Positions 1-12,063 of a DNA stretch of 64,000 nt are shown piece by piece (positions within the stretch are counted from its first letter, which is position 1; each line of letters opens with the position of its first letter). A model generated the notes under the pieces. It was not told the origin of the DNA. It did not search any database and saw only the letters and a program-made list of their open reading frames with translations. The stretch spans positions 101,551,311 through 101,615,310 of the forward strand of contig CM067082.1 in assembly GCA_034008185.1 (NCBI GenBank), read 5' to 3'. The DNA comes from Gorsachius magnificus. Lineage: Eukaryota; Chordata; Aves; Pelecaniformes; Ardeidae. Both the position numbers and the translations under genes were made by a program.

Positions 1-783
1 GTTTGAAACCAGATAATTTAAATGAACATTTAAAAAGCTCAGCCAAAAATGGATTTATTCAGATCACATTTCTGTTGACTCTCTGAAAATGGCGACTGGA
101 CACAGCCATGCAGTGAGACTGCAGCAGGGGTTGTATATCTTGGCAAAAGGAAGACATTATTAGCTCCTCAAATTTCTATAGCATAAACAATAACTACAGA
201 GACATACCACAGCTGGAAATAACCTTCTCAGACAGCATGTCGTTCTGGAAAATATGTTTCCCGTCAAACCTAAGTTAATGGGCTCAACACGGGAGGTCAG
301 ACTAAATGACCAAGATGATCCCCTCAGGTCTTAAAATAGATGAGTCTTGGCCAGAAGAAAGGTCTTTGGAAAACAGAGTGGAGGAGACTAAACTTTACAG
401 AAGTACTGGAAGTATTGTAACACACCTTTGATTTGGAAGCTGCTCTTTGCTCCTGTCAGTTAACATGAATGTGCTTCCATGTCAGTGATTTATGTTTGGA
501 GTGGACCATTCTCTTATTCTAACCCTTTCCAACTATATAAAAAGCAGGAAAATTCCTTCTTCCATATGGGCAATTTCTGATCTCTGTGCTTCATCTACTG
601 TTAATATTTCAACAGATATGTAACAGTAATGGCAACTGAGCCAGCAAAAAAGCAGCTGGGGTCAGATTCAGAGTGGGCACTGTAATTAGCAGGCTGACAA
701 CTGACAAAAACTCTGAATTTGCCCCTTTGTATTTGTTAGAAGAAATACCACAAATTCAAGATTTTGTATTATTTTCCCCTTAC
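1..783 (-). other. HECW1: HECW1 intron (continues out of the window, 3' side)
   Basis: Intronic sequence begins at the GTAAGG donor at 783. I see no exon of the HECT domain, no CR1 copy and no notable repeat. Confidence 0.85.
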
Positions 784-893
784 CTGGAGAATTTTGGGGT
801 GATGAACAGGGTGAGCAGCGAGGAGAGAAACTGTAACCAGGATGGAAGGCAGCCTGCAGTGGTATGTAGGACATAATATCCTCCTCAAAAAGG
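784..893 (-). CDS. HECW1: HECW1 exon: last exon in the window, before the HECT domain
   Basis: This 110-nt exon completes Ser991 and encodes residues 992-1027 plus one base of Gly1028. It reads [20 protein letters not shown], then [34 protein letters not shown] is HECW1-specific as I recall it. LFEEDIM has Asp where the human protein has Glu, a conservative change. The acceptor is CATGCAG|CCTT and the donor is CCAG|GTAAGG. The HECT domain, with its catalytic Cys, is encoded by later exons that lie before base 1 and are not visible here. Confidence 0.96.
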
Positions 894-1956
894 CTGCATG
901 GAAAAGGTGATAGAGAGAGGTTTGGTTCACATTCATCACGTGAAGGAATGTAAATATGCTGTATGGTTCAAGTCTGCTGTGATCATAACTTCGGGTACAC
1001 CTCTGAACTCATGGATTCATGAAATCCACAAGTTTCCCAAATCAGGCATGGTCACCAGTAACAAAGAACAAAATGAATTTTATTAGACATTTCATGCTAA
1101 CACAGTGCCTCAATCTACTGATAGAGATTAAAGATCTGAGGCTATGTAGTAAAAACAGGGACGACTTCAATACATTAGAAGTGAGAAGCAAAGATACACA
1201 CATCTGTCGCCCAGGTTGTTTTTCTTGGGTCATACATTTTCATACAGCTCAGCTCTTTGACCATTTGGCTTAAGTTGGTGGGAATAAATTGTAAACTTCT
1301 TTCATTAGGCAGTGCTATATAGCATACCAAAACCACCTGGGTAATCCAACGTTTTCCATGTAAGAGTAAGACAATAACTAAAGTCCTTATCTGTGCTAAA
1401 CAAAAGTAGCTAGGACCTAACAACCAAGCTCCCTGCTCCCAGTAAAAATTAAAGCCTTATCTACATTACCCAAACAATGCTCACTGCACTGTACACTGAG
1501 ATTTCGTTAGTGTGATATGGCCCTGCATGTGTGGGGAGCACTGCTGCTGTAAACCTAGCAATTTAATGAGCAGTTACATTATTGACTTGTACTGAGAAAG
1601 ACAATTTTTCTCTTTTTTTTTTTTTTAAAAAAAAAGGCAACAAGAATTTTTCCATTAAAAGGAAACATTTTGACCTGATTCTTTTTTATCTGCTACTTGA
1701 TGGTTACAGCTCTATTGATTGAGCTGGCTGGGGATGGAGTTTACTGCACTGATGGAGGCTGCCTTCCAGGAAGTAAGAGTTGACAGATATACTCTGGCTG
1801 AATTATTTTGGGTGACTATCAGTAACAATGAATCCTGTTCTAATTACAAATGACCTTGAAGATTTAACAAAATCTTTTCAATTATGCTGAGAAAGAGCCA
1901 GCCAGCTTCTCTGGTACCATAAGTAATGACACTGTGCTTTTAATCAAAATGATTAC
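894..1956 (-). other. HECW1: HECW1 intron, 1.06 kb
   Basis: This intron is AT-rich, with a T14-A9 tract at 1613-1635. No gene, CR1 copy or other feature is visible. Confidence 0.85.
1613..1635. repeat. T14-A9 homopolymer junction
   Basis: Fourteen T are followed directly by nine A, forming a perfect 18-bp palindrome at the junction. It is simple low-complexity DNA within an intron. Confidence 0.9.
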
Positions 1957-2040
1957 CTCAGCAGAATTACTAAATCTGCATCACAGGACAACTTTTCAAG
2001 CCCATGCGTACCCTCTGTCCGAATGTAATGGATCTTCTCC
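1957..2040 (-). CDS. HECW1: HECW1 exon: pre-HECT linker
   Basis: This 84-nt exon completes Arg963 and encodes residues 964-990 plus two bases of Ser991. It reads [20 protein letters not shown], then ADLVILL. The block [10 protein letters not shown]...L..DADLV is shared by both HECW paralogues, with [16 protein letters not shown] of the HECW1 type. The acceptor is TTTCAG|GGAGAAG and the donor is CTGAG|GTAATC. It is too short for a simple open-frame search. Confidence 0.93.
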
Positions 2041-4034
2041 CTGAAACATAAATGATATTATTGAAAAGAGCGAAAAGAAGAAAATATGCCATTATCAAGG
2101 CATGAACTATGCATAGAACTGTTATTTCTTGGTATTTTGCCAGTTCCTGTTCTTCTCATAAAAATGGCAAACATCTTAACTGCCTGATTCATTTTCTAAT
2201 CCCATGAACAAGCTTGCAAAAAAGAATCTATTTATATCACTCAGTTTCCTGATCCAAAAGCAAGAGATTTCATACCATATTTTAGACAACAGAATGATTC
2301 TTAGTCCTCCAAGCTCATGTGTAGCACTATAGCTAAGGTCACTGACAATTTTTTTTTAAGGCTACAACTAATATACCACCTTTCATTAAGAGAATTTATC
2401 ATAATACAACTTCCTTTAGTTCTGTCAGTTCTATCTGGCAAATAACACTCTAACATATACTTGATATTCATTGATCACACAGAGGTTATACAGTACATGT
2501 ATAAAATCATACATTTTGTTGTTTAAATGAATGCTAATAAGGAGTGGGAAACATAGGATAGGATCTTATCAGCAGATTTAGGACCATGGAAGATACAGAT
2601 CTTACACCCCAGTCTGTCAGCGGGTTTCTAAAGCACTGCAGTGTCCAAGCATATTTATTCCAGTATCAAGTCAAAGGATTCTACCTCAAGTCAAGGATGT
2701 GCTTTAGTGTCTTACTGGGTGGGGCTGCAACGTATTGCAGAATCAAGCCCTGTAAAGACGGACGTTTGTCTCCTAGGAGTTTGCTTAATACTTCCTGTAT
2801 GAGCATTAGACAGTAGCTTGGGATCACTCCTGACCTAAGCTATAAACAAAGCAATGACCTGCAGGCAAAGGGCTCAATATCCTGTTACAAATCTCATTAC
2901 ACACTGGCTAAGCTGTCTAGTCCCTATAACTAGTCAATTTTGTTCTCTGCTCAAAAGGAGATAAAAGCGTCATCTGTTCTCTGAGAAATGAGAATTCAAA
3001 TTACAGCTGAGAAAAAAAAAAAAGTCTAGAATAATTTGATGATGAAGATAAAAAATTCTCAGTGACAGAAATGTACATCTTGAATACTGGAAGCATTTTT
3101 CATTCTGTCTCCCTCATTTTATTTGAATGTATTAATTCCTCCAGGAAGGAAGTCTAATCCTTACACCCAAAGAACTCTTTGCCTGGCCCTCACAGGTAAA
3201 TGGCGAATCAGTAAGGCTATCAGCAGAAACTGAACTGCAGGAACTTGAAGGTCTTTTCCTTGCTCTTCCTTCCCTCCTTCTCCAGTCCTGCAGCCACACT
3301 TTTTACTACACAGTACAAACTAAATTCTTGGTCAAACTCTTAGCGGGTGCACACTGGCATTGCTGTGACTGACTAACGCCATCTTAGGTTCTTGGCCAAA
3401 ATAATTAATTTAACCTTTGGAATTAGAATGAGTTTAAATTGTACTGGCTTTTGGTTCTGTTTTTTTCTTTATTTTTAAACCCAACAGGAAAGGAATGGGC
3501 ACAAGAAAAAGAAAGATATAATTTAATTACTTTGGAAAGGACTACCATTAAGTCATAAGTGAGAAACATTAAAAGACAGGAGTACAATCTGCTTCATAAT
3601 GTTCCTATTTCTTTATAAAATCTAGGGTCCATAGCATGGGTGTAAATCCAACCATGAGGTAAAATCCCGGTTTTGCTGAAGTTACTGGGGTTTTGCTGCT
3701 GACTTCCATCCAAACACAACTTTAACCCTATCTTCTGAAAAGCAAAGTGATAATTATAGGTGAAGACAGTTTATGCTATTCAGTAATACTTAAAATGGAA
3801 ATTAGATATGTCACTATTTGCCCATAGTTATTTTGGTTCTTCTTCTTGGGTGTCTGTGGAAAATTGCTATAGTAACTACATAGATTCTGGTGGTCCACAC
3901 CTACTCTTTAATGGTGACAGTTCCATATGGGGCCCAAGTTCATCTTTTGCACTACGCTTACTAGAATTTGTTTTTCCCCACTACAAGAAGTCCTTCCTGG
4001 AAGGACTTTCAGCAGTCTGGAAAAAAAGCAGTAC
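2041..4034 (-). other. HECW1: HECW1 intron, 2.0 kb
   Basis: I see only unique AT-rich intronic sequence. The short open frames here (2586-2816 and 3808-4038) have no recognisable domain; the second overlaps the donor edge of the next exon on the opposite strand. Confidence 0.8.
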
Positions 4035-4131
4035 CTGAGTGCATGGTTTCTGGCCAAGCTGGGCTGACGCTCCTGCAGCATCTCAAAAATGTTGGGTTGG
4101 CGTAGAAATGCAACAATCTTGTCATTGTAAG
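4035..4131 (-). CDS. HECW1: HECW1 exon: pre-HECT linker, conserved helix
   Basis: This 97-nt exon completes Ala931 and encodes residues 932-962 plus two bases of Arg963. It reads YNDKIVAFLRQPNIFEMLQE, then RQPSLARNHAL. AYNDKIVAFLRQPNIFEMLQ is highly conserved in HECW proteins. The acceptor is CTTTTCCAG|CTTACAATG. The donor CTCAG|GTACTG is a weaker match to consensus. NHAL is NHTL in human as I recall. This exon was found by homology and phase; no long open frame marks it. Confidence 0.93.
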
Positions 4132-4332
4132 CTGGAAAAGGAAAAAAAAATTACAGAGGCCTTATTTACCATTGAGGAGGGCTGGTTACATCACCATGAC
4201 TGTGCAGGGGCACACTGACTGCTCTGCTAGTGAGGCACAGGGCAACACATAGTAGTGCATGTGGTTGATGAGAAGTTCTAAAAAGCATCTTTGTGACCAC
4301 TGCTTTGAAAAGAAAAGAGAAACTTGGCTTAC
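4132..4332 (-). other. HECW1: HECW1 intron, 201 bp
   Basis: This is the shortest intron in the window. Its donor GTAAGC and acceptor TTTTTTTTCCTTTTCCAG are both good. It holds no other feature. Confidence 0.9.
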
Positions 4333-4438
4333 CCAGAGGTAACGTCTCGTGATGGTGCTGGTTTCGAATAGCTGTTACAAGACTATTGCCTGGTCTGGCC
4401 AACAGAGTAACTCCTCTGTTTCGAGAGACTTCGGAGGC
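4333..4438 (-). CDS. HECW1: HECW1 exon: linker between WW2 and HECT
   Basis: This 106-nt exon encodes residues 896-930 plus one base of Ala931. It reads ASEVSRNRGVTLLARPGNSL, then VTAIRNQHHHETLPL. It matches the Ser/Arg-rich linker after WW2 of HECW1. The acceptor is ATGTTGTAG|GCCTCC and the donor is CTGG|GTAAGC. An open frame continues past the donor for a few residues but does not match the family. The next exon lies only 201 bp downstream, the shortest intron in the window. Confidence 0.95.
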
Positions 4439-6837
4439 CTACAACATCAGAGGAAGAGGAAAGAACGGTCAAAACTGACCATTGGTAGCACATCAATCAG
4501 TGAAAAGGTTTCTCATCTTTATTTCTGTGACCTTCAGAATGGTCCATGATGCTGACTGACTGAAGGACAGAGAGCCTGCATGAAAATTATAGCTTTTCAC
4601 TTTAACCAACTTAAAAAAGGCAGGTAATTCTGTGTTTCCAAATGGAGGGACACCATTATCCACAACTATCACACACCTCTGATTCTGCAGTGATGCCACC
4701 AGAATCCAGAAGTATATGCAAGTTAATAAAGGTATTGCAGTGATGGAGTTCTCTGGTTCAATGAAAAGAAAACCTCCGTAATATCATACAGTCTCTTATT
4801 CTAGCATAACTGCATTTACTTCAAGGTTTTTATAGCAATGTTAATTTGAGAAAAATAAAAACCCTACAACACTGCAACATGTTCACTCAACACTGTTGAA
4901 GGGAAATTTAAAACTGGAAATAACATGAAGAAGGTATGCCTATGCAGATCACAGGACAGAAAAGGGCTATATCATCGCAAAAGGGGGTTACCTAACTTGC
5001 ATAACCAGAAATAGAAGTTGAATTGTATGCACTAGAAAAAAGAACATAATCCAAATAGCTGATAAAGAGAGTAGTAAGAAGGAAATTTATCACTACTACT
5101 TAACTGAGGCACTTAAAGAATGCCACTGTCCTAAACACAATATGTAGTGAAGGGAATCATGTCAGGAAGGCAGATACATTAAAAGGTGGGAAAACACTTA
5201 GGCATGAGGATACTAAAAGCCGTACAATGAGGTCTGGCAATCTGTCTTCAGTAAGTCATTACTTGCTGGGTAACTCTCTGGGGACTTGTGCAAGCTGAGG
5301 GGAACCCACCTCCCTCTCATGTGTGCCCCTCCAGAATATGGCCATGGTGAAGACAACAGAGGAGCACTGCTACAAAATCAGTGTGAGGACACCCTGTATC
5401 AGGACAAGATGCGTTAGGAAGTCTAAATGCCATTCTACTGGATTAATAGCTGTTCCTTTCTCACTGCACAAATTGTAGTACTTGGCAGCCACTTCAGGAA
5501 GAAATTGCCCCTACTCCAATATTTTAAATGCTCGGCTCTGCATCCAAGCAAATGGTGCCAACCCATTTTCAGTGGTACAGCCAAATCCCAGGTCTTCCAA
5601 CTGGATATAAATGAAAACTGAGAAGCTAAATGTGACTGGCAAGTTGCCTTTCAAGCACACAAAGCATAAAATGTTTATATGCAACAAGATATCAGTCAAT
5701 GCACTTGCTATGTGTCAATACATAGGTTAAACAATGAAAAACCGTAATTATTCTAATTAAACATACTGTAATCAAAACCAGAAAACCGCTGTGAAAGTGC
5801 AGGTGAATGTTTTGCTCCATCATTCAGTTATGATTTCACTTGCACCCATTTTATACTTGTATGTATCTGCTGGCTACAAGAGAGTTATCCCAGTGACCCT
5901 GTGACCCAGGCATCCACCCTGACAGGCACCATGTGGCCTTTATGGCATTCACTCCAGGCTGTTGAAGAAGGAGGCGGCTTAGGTGCAAGGGGTGCCCTAC
6001 AATTCACTGCCATAGCAGGCATGGAGCCCTTCTGGGAGCAGCCATTTCTTGGGCTGTCTGTGGACAGCACAGTCAAGATGACACATGGGCCTGCAATTGG
6101 TTGTGGTAGCAAGGATGTGTGGGATGGTGTAGTGTAGTGCTCAGCTTCTCCACTTCCAGGGAGCCCTGGAGATCAGGTGAGGATGCCTCTTCCCCATGTC
6201 CTTGTACAACAGACTTGCATAGGAGTGCAGATAGTGGGTGAGCCTGGTTTAAAGGTGGCCTCTGATTCATGCTTGACAAAGACAAATCCTAACCCTTGCT
6301 GCTACACATAGATTTACTGACCAGAAGATAGGAAAGGGGGGAAGGGAAGAGTAACAGAGTAGTTAAATGCCCATCTCCCACAAAAATTAGCACCAGTTGG
6401 TATTTGCTTATCACCTGGGAACTGCATGGTACTTCTGCCCAGCCTGGGGCTGGATCCTCCTCCCCTTGCTCATGTCACCTGTTTTTTAATTTTTTTTTTT
6501 TCTTTTGGATAGCTTTCCAGTGCTGCTGAGTTGTGTGCCTGAACGTATTTTGCCTGAAGCAAGAATTCTGAAAAGAAATGTGTCTAAAGCCTATGAAGAG
6601 AAACCTTCATTCCTTGCTTCCCTTCTTCCCAATTCTGGTTTAACAGCTAAAATCATCTAGATTGTAAGAATCCAGTTCTGTATGCACCTTAACATAATAA
6701 ATTGCACACTCTGTGGTGCTGTACTTCTCTTCCTCACCATCATTAGGCATCGCTCATGCTGTATTTGGATCATGGTCTTTACGCATTTACACCTCTAAAC
6801 AATTTTTCTCTGGCAACACAACAGGAAAATTCCCAGC

Positions 6838-7030
6838 CATCTAATTAACCTCTATTTTGCGAAGACTCTTCTTTCCAATCATTTAGCTAATATAGTACAA
6901 TTGATTGCTCCAATTCAGTGTTTAATCACAATTGCCTTGTATACTTTGACTTTCTAATTGAATAATTTAATTTAGATTAGCACTTTATTCTCTAATTAAA
7001 AAAATAGTGACTCTAATGATTTAGTGACCT
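6838..7030. promoter_or_regulatory. Candidate regulatory block: cluster of TAAT/ATTA cores
   Basis: In about 190 bp there are at least eight TAAT cores, among them CTAATTAACC, GTTTAATCAC, CTAATTGAATAATTTAATTT, CTAATTAAAA and TCTAATGATT. TAATTA-like cores are the canonical binding sites of homeodomain proteins. The cluster is plain to see, but its function is inference, since AT-rich introns give such cores by chance. Confidence 0.25.
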
Positions 7031-10000
7031 GGTTCATCTAGTGCAGGGTAATCTGACAGATTTATGGCAGGGTTTAACAGCTTTGCAATTGATCCTGGTA
7101 TGTTGCAACCAGAGTGGAGAGTCCAAACTATCACAGGAGACACTCAATATAATACCCTGTCCTGGGTTTTATATCACTGCTGGATTTGAGAGGCTCCTGC
7201 TTCCTGGAATCCTGCTACTTGCTTGTTGCAGTTGGGGTCAGTAAGGAGATTTATATATTGCTATATTCCAGTACCTCTGCTTTTCTTACTAACCAGAAAT
7301 TCTTGCCTTTCCATTATGGATGCCTACTTCTTTCTTCTTTTTGTCTTCAAAATCTCTACCCTGTGATCATACACGTTGATTTCCACTGCAGATGGGAAGT
7401 CCCATGGAGGGAATGGAAAGTGCTTTCTGACCTGTTCTGTTTATAGCAGTGGCAGAAGGAAATGCAGCACTTAGTGACCTATGTTCTTTTAGTTACCGAT
7501 GGCCATTGCAACTACCTGAACTTTTCTTTCAAAAATCAGGTAACCAAGAGTAGCATCAACCACCTTTTTCCTGGAAAAGACTGATTCCCTTTAAAGAAGT
7601 GGTTACTAAAGAATCCGTAGCATTTTTGTCAAATTTATATATAATACAACTTAATATCAAGAATCTATCTACTGAGGTGGACATTAAAAGTTTTTGCAGA
7701 AGTCCTTCACTTAAGAGAATACTTCAACATGAAGAAAAGCATAAATAATACAGATGAAATTATTAAATTGATGCTTTCTTTCTTGGAAGAGGGAAATGGA
7801 GTACTATTATATCTATTATATGCACAGGTAATTTTTTTAAAAACATAGCCCACCATATAGAGATTAAGGGGAAAAGGGCAGTTTTAATCTCTGCTTGGCC
7901 TGTTAACAGTTGGGGTAGGCCTTGAATAAAAGTAGTTGGAAGCAACAGCCAGCCTTCTGTAGAAGCTGTACAATTGCTATTTCTATTCTCTACTGAGAAT
8001 GAATTTTAAATGTCATAAAGCAAAGAAAACTGCCATATTTGAGGAAGCATATTTTTATGTTCCAATTTCATGAGGGAGTTTTAAAAGTACATTTGAAATA
8101 CTAAAAATCAATTCTTCATTAGCATTGCAAGGTATTCTGCTCAACACCACAGATTATTAGGCCACATTTTGATGAGCCAAAAGGATTTAGAAGATTCATG
8201 GATGTGATGGAAGGGTGGACAGGAGATCACAGTTTTTACTTCACCGCTTCAGCCTATTCCCTAACTGCCACTGGCCTGGGAGCTTGGAAACTTGTTGGTA
8301 ACTAAGACAGAAAGGGTTTTTGCACTACTTTTTGACCTGAAAGTATGAAGAAATGGAGACATAATCATTAGTTCCTATGGTTAACTATTCTCACTGAATT
8401 TCAACCCTGCCTTATTTTGATTTAATTGGTTTGGCTTTTACTACCAAAACTTAGTTCTTGTAATGCCTGCTCTCTCTCCTAGATTATAGAGATATTTGTA
8501 TTAATTTTTAAGAATGCCAGACATTACATTTGCTTTTTTGTCTGCTGTTGAGTACTGAGATCACGATGTCTTAGAACCATAATCACTTCTTTATGGTGAT
8601 TCAGCTCAGAGCCATCACTGAGTGTGTGAAGCTGGGGTATTTCTTTTTTCCCACTTCAGGCTCGTCTCCCTATGATTTTTGTCTGCTCTTTCCTGGGAAG
8701 TCCACATGATATTCCAGCAACTCGTTTTGGCACTTGGGCAGGATGTCAGGTGTGTGCGCCAAGGCAGGGGGTAGAGTTTTTCCTCTCATTACCTTGGCTC
8801 TTTTCTATACCCTTTCTGGCACCCACAAGCAATCATGACTGAAGCTGCACTGTTCTGCTCTCCTTCAGGCTGTTTGACATCTGTACATAATGTTAAAAAC
8901 TGGTGGTTGTCTTTCCTGGTCCTTCATGCTGTCCTGGTGACAGATTCCAGAGGCCACACCACCTGCTCAGCAAAGAAACCAGCTGGACTGCAGACAGCTG
9001 ACACATGGCCAAGACAAAGTCCCAAGTGTGTCCCTACAGACATGATTTATAGGACAAAAGCACATCCAAATATATTTGGAAGAAATGGTATGGAACATGC
9101 AGCTCTTAAGAAATGGGATGACTTGCAAAGGCTTGAATCTTTTCCTTGTAAATGGTGGGGTTTTAGGTACCAATCCAAAGTCCTTGGAAATCAATGGGAG
9201 TCCTTCCAGTGGAGCAGCAGATACTTCCAGAGGGGAAGCTACTGACTATGACAAGGGTGCAGAAGCACTGTGGGGCCCAGGCCACCGAGACTGTGAGATG
9301 AAGGTGCCAGCACTGATGGCTCCCAAGACAGAAGGCCCCATGTCATTGGCTGATCATGCCAAATCAGAGAATCACGAGTCAAAAGTATTCAATGCTTTTC
9401 ACTTCCTTCCCTGTTCTTGATATTTTGGGTTTATTGCAAATTGTTCTTTGCCAGACTTGCCAGCACTTACAAAACCAAGGGTATTTTTTTGGGCTAGATC
9501 ATCTGAGTTGCTCAGTGGTGTTTCTGTCCCTGACACGGTGACTATGTAAGCAAGTCCCAGGCAAGCATGGGTCCAAACATGAATAATCATGCAGGTGATT
9601 TTCACATTCACATCAGTAATTCAGTCACAATAGCAACACTAAAGTGCAGGGTGTTGGCAGAGGGAAGTTGCTAAGTTGGTGGGAAGATACGATTGAAACA
9701 GATCCATTGATACACTCCTATCTTCAGAAAATATGTTGCTGTATTGACCCAAGATGGGGAAAACCTACCCAGACTAATCATGCCTACTCTGCCTTTCGTC
9801 CTGAAGTACTGAACTCACACCCTAGTCAGCTCTTGATCCCAACTCCATTTGGCAGTGGGAGATGTTCAGACTGGTCCTGCTACAATAAATGTTAATTTCA
9901 CATGCATTTCTCCAGAAGTTTTTTGGGAAGAGGAAGATCCTTTGGCCATAATTCATCTCTACTACTATTCAGCTTCAATCGTTACAAATCTTCAACTGTA

Positions 10001-10283
10001 TGGGTTTGCTGTATAAAGAATCTGATTGCTGGTACTTTTTCCATGTTAAATCCACAATACAAACCCAGGATTTATGCTTCTATCAATCCCATCCATGGTC
10101 CTCAGTGACAAAAATAATTTCCATGAAACATAGGAAAGATGTTTAATGTAATTGCAGGCTAGGGAAGCAAGGCTCAACATATCTTACTACATTACTGCTA
10201 GGGAATATATCTTTTCAGAGTACAGTGTGACAGTGGGGAATGAAGAAACATATGAGGCTGCTGAAGTATCAGGCTATAAAAAT

Positions 10284-10821
10284 AATCATAGAATCATCTA
10301 GGTTGGAAAAGACCTTTAAGATCATCAAGTCCAACTGTTAACCTAACACTGCAAAGTCCACCACTAAACCATGTCCCTAAGCACCACATCTACATGTCTT
10401 GTAAATACCTCCAGGGATGGGGACTCAGCCACTTCCCTGGGCAGCCTGTTCCAATGCTTGACAACCCTTTTGGTAAAGAAATTTTTCCTAATATCAATAT
10501 AATCCTCCCTTGGCACAACTTAAGGCCATTTTCTCTCATCCTATCGCTTGTTACTTGGGAGAAGAGACCAACAACCACCTCACTACAACCTCCTTTCAGC
10601 TAGCTGTAGAGAGCGATGAGGTCTCCCCTCAGCCTCCTCTTCTCCAGGCTAAACAACCCCAGTTCCCTCAGCTGCTCCTCATAAGACTTTTGCTCCAGAC
10701 CCCTCACCAGCTTCTTTGCCCTTCTCTGGACACGCTCCAGTGCCTCAATGTCTTTCCTGTAGTGAGGGGCCCAAAACTGGACACAGTATTCGAGGTGCAG
10801 CCTTACCAGTGCCAAGTACAG
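10284..10821 (-). mobile_element. CR1 LINE fragment, 5'-truncated
   Basis: This 538-bp copy lies in minus orientation; its 3' end with the AATCATAGAATCAT tail is at the low coordinate. It encodes the C-terminal end of the CR1 ORF2 protein on the minus strand (10600-10815), containing [20 protein letters not shown] and [18 protein letters not shown]. Unlike the copies at 46.6 and 53.3 kb it retains the T in CAGTATTCGAGG, so its frame is not broken there. It is moderately diverged from them, for instance ATCATCTAGG at the 3' end. It is 5'-truncated, as usual for CR1. Confidence 0.93.
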
Positions 10822-11150
10822 TAATGAATGACTTGACTTTACTAAAGCAAGACTAGGATGTCAAATATGGATTCTTCTTTTAAAATCTATTTTTTCATCA
10901 TTTCACTTTGGTTATTCAGTTTTACTTGTTTATTATTGTATTCTGAAAATGGTCAAAATATAAACCTTCATTACCAGAAAGCTCTTAGATAAACCCTTCA
11001 GAAAAAAAAAACAAAACAAACCCCTTAGTTTCTTTGGAAGATTAAAATCCACAAGACAGTCTGCTTAAATGCATTTCAAAGAGAAGAAGTGCTTTTAATT
11101 CTACAGAAGATTGTTGTCAAAAGTAACTGTATTGATACTAGCACAGTTAC

Positions 11151-11285
11151 CTCTCCAGCACTGTAGCTACGAAGTCGCTGAAGATGTTGCCTGTGCGTCA
11201 GGTGATTAGGGAGACGACCATTCTGCAGTGGGATCCTGGGATCTATGAAAGTGGTAGCACGGCTATTGTGGTCAACGAAGAAAGA
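11151..11285 (-). CDS. HECW1: HECW1 exon: WW domain 2
   Basis: This 135-nt exon encodes residues 851-895, phase 0 at both ends. It reads [20 protein letters not shown], then [20 protein letters not shown] and YSAGE. The second signature Trp of a WW domain is Phe here (segment F863, 22 residues after W841). As far as I recall that substitution is normal for WW2 of HECW1 and HECW2, so it is not a defect of this copy. The acceptor is CAG|TCTTTC and the donor is [29 protein letters not shown] is a strong HECW1 identifier. Confidence 0.97.
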
Positions 11286-11877
11286 CTGAAACACAGAGGA
11301 ACAATGTTTTTTTGTAAGAAGACTGCCAACACTGTGATGGTATTATGGGATCATGAAGTGAAAACCACTGGCAATTGCGTGTTAGAAATACCCTGTTTAT
11401 GTACAGTCCATGGAAGGTATCTGCAAAGGACAGGACGTCCTTAGTCAAAGCTATGTAGGTCAAAATAATGTGTAATGGCCATGAAGTAAACAAGACAGAA
11501 GAGAATAAAATAACTGGGAACACTGATTTAGCCTATTTGGTGGTTCCAGAAGTCACTCAGCAAAGCTTCATTGGAGGCAGAGACACTAAGCCAAATTTTG
11601 CAGTCATGACAAATCTAAACTCTGTCTTAAACTTTTTTGTTAGTCCAATGCTGCCTTGGCTATAACGTGATATTCCACAAAAGCTAGAGAGTCACTGCTA
11701 TGCTTCGAAACATTTGTTCTTGAAGCTTTCTTCTGCTTCTAAAATAACTCTGCTTGCTGCTTGTGTCGTTTAAATCAAACCTTCACCAATTTTGAGTGAA
11801 AAAGGAAGTGACGTTTAGTAGTCATGTAGCCTGATGTGCCATGTTAAACAAGTGATTAGTTTTGTTGGTGCACTTAC
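11286..11877 (-). other. HECW1: HECW1 intron, 592 bp
   Basis: This short intron separates the two halves of WW2. I see no repeat or other feature in it. Confidence 0.9.
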
Positions 11878-12063
11878 CTTGCCCTGCTGGTCAGTTTTTA
11901 TCTCCCAGCCACGAGGAAGCTCCAGTCGGGTATCAGCGAACATGTTGATAAAATTTACCAGGTCTCTGTTGTGCTGATAGCGCTCAAAATTACGAGCATC
12001 TCTACGGATCTTCAGAATCATATGCTTCAAGCAGGTACTGTTAGTGAAGACTCGATAGGCACT
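11878..12063 (-). CDS. HECW1: HECW1 exon: helical box and start of WW2
   Basis: This 186-nt exon encodes residues 789-850 in phase 0. It reads [20 protein letters not shown], then [26 protein letters not shown] and [16 protein letters not shown]. The helical residues up to MFADTR complete the helical box; LPRGWEI, with segment W841, starts WW2. The acceptor is CTCATAG|AGTGCC and the donor is AAG|GTAAGT, close to consensus. WW2 continues in the next exon only 592 bp away. Confidence 0.97.

Larger units (their letters stand above)
4439..11150 (-). other. HECW1: HECW1 intron, 6.7 kb
   Basis: This intron holds one CR1 copy (10284-10821) and an AT-rich block dense in TAAT cores (6838-7030). The somewhat GC-richer stretch at about 5880-6290 has open frames on both strands but nothing I recognise. 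The 136-residue open frame at 8835-9245 has no domain, and I regard it as chance. Confidence 0.8.

Noticed and set aside
1..783. Search for HECT-domain exons at the low end
   Set aside because: No segment translating to the conserved HECT sequence was found; those exons lie outside the window.
5880..6290. GC-richer stretch with open frames on both strands, suggesting a decayed retrocopy
   Set aside because: I could not match either translation to a family, and no poly-A tail or flanking repeats were found.
8835..9245. 136-residue plus-strand open frame
   Set aside because: No recognisable domain, no splice or promoter context, and overlapping open frames on both strands; consistent with chance.
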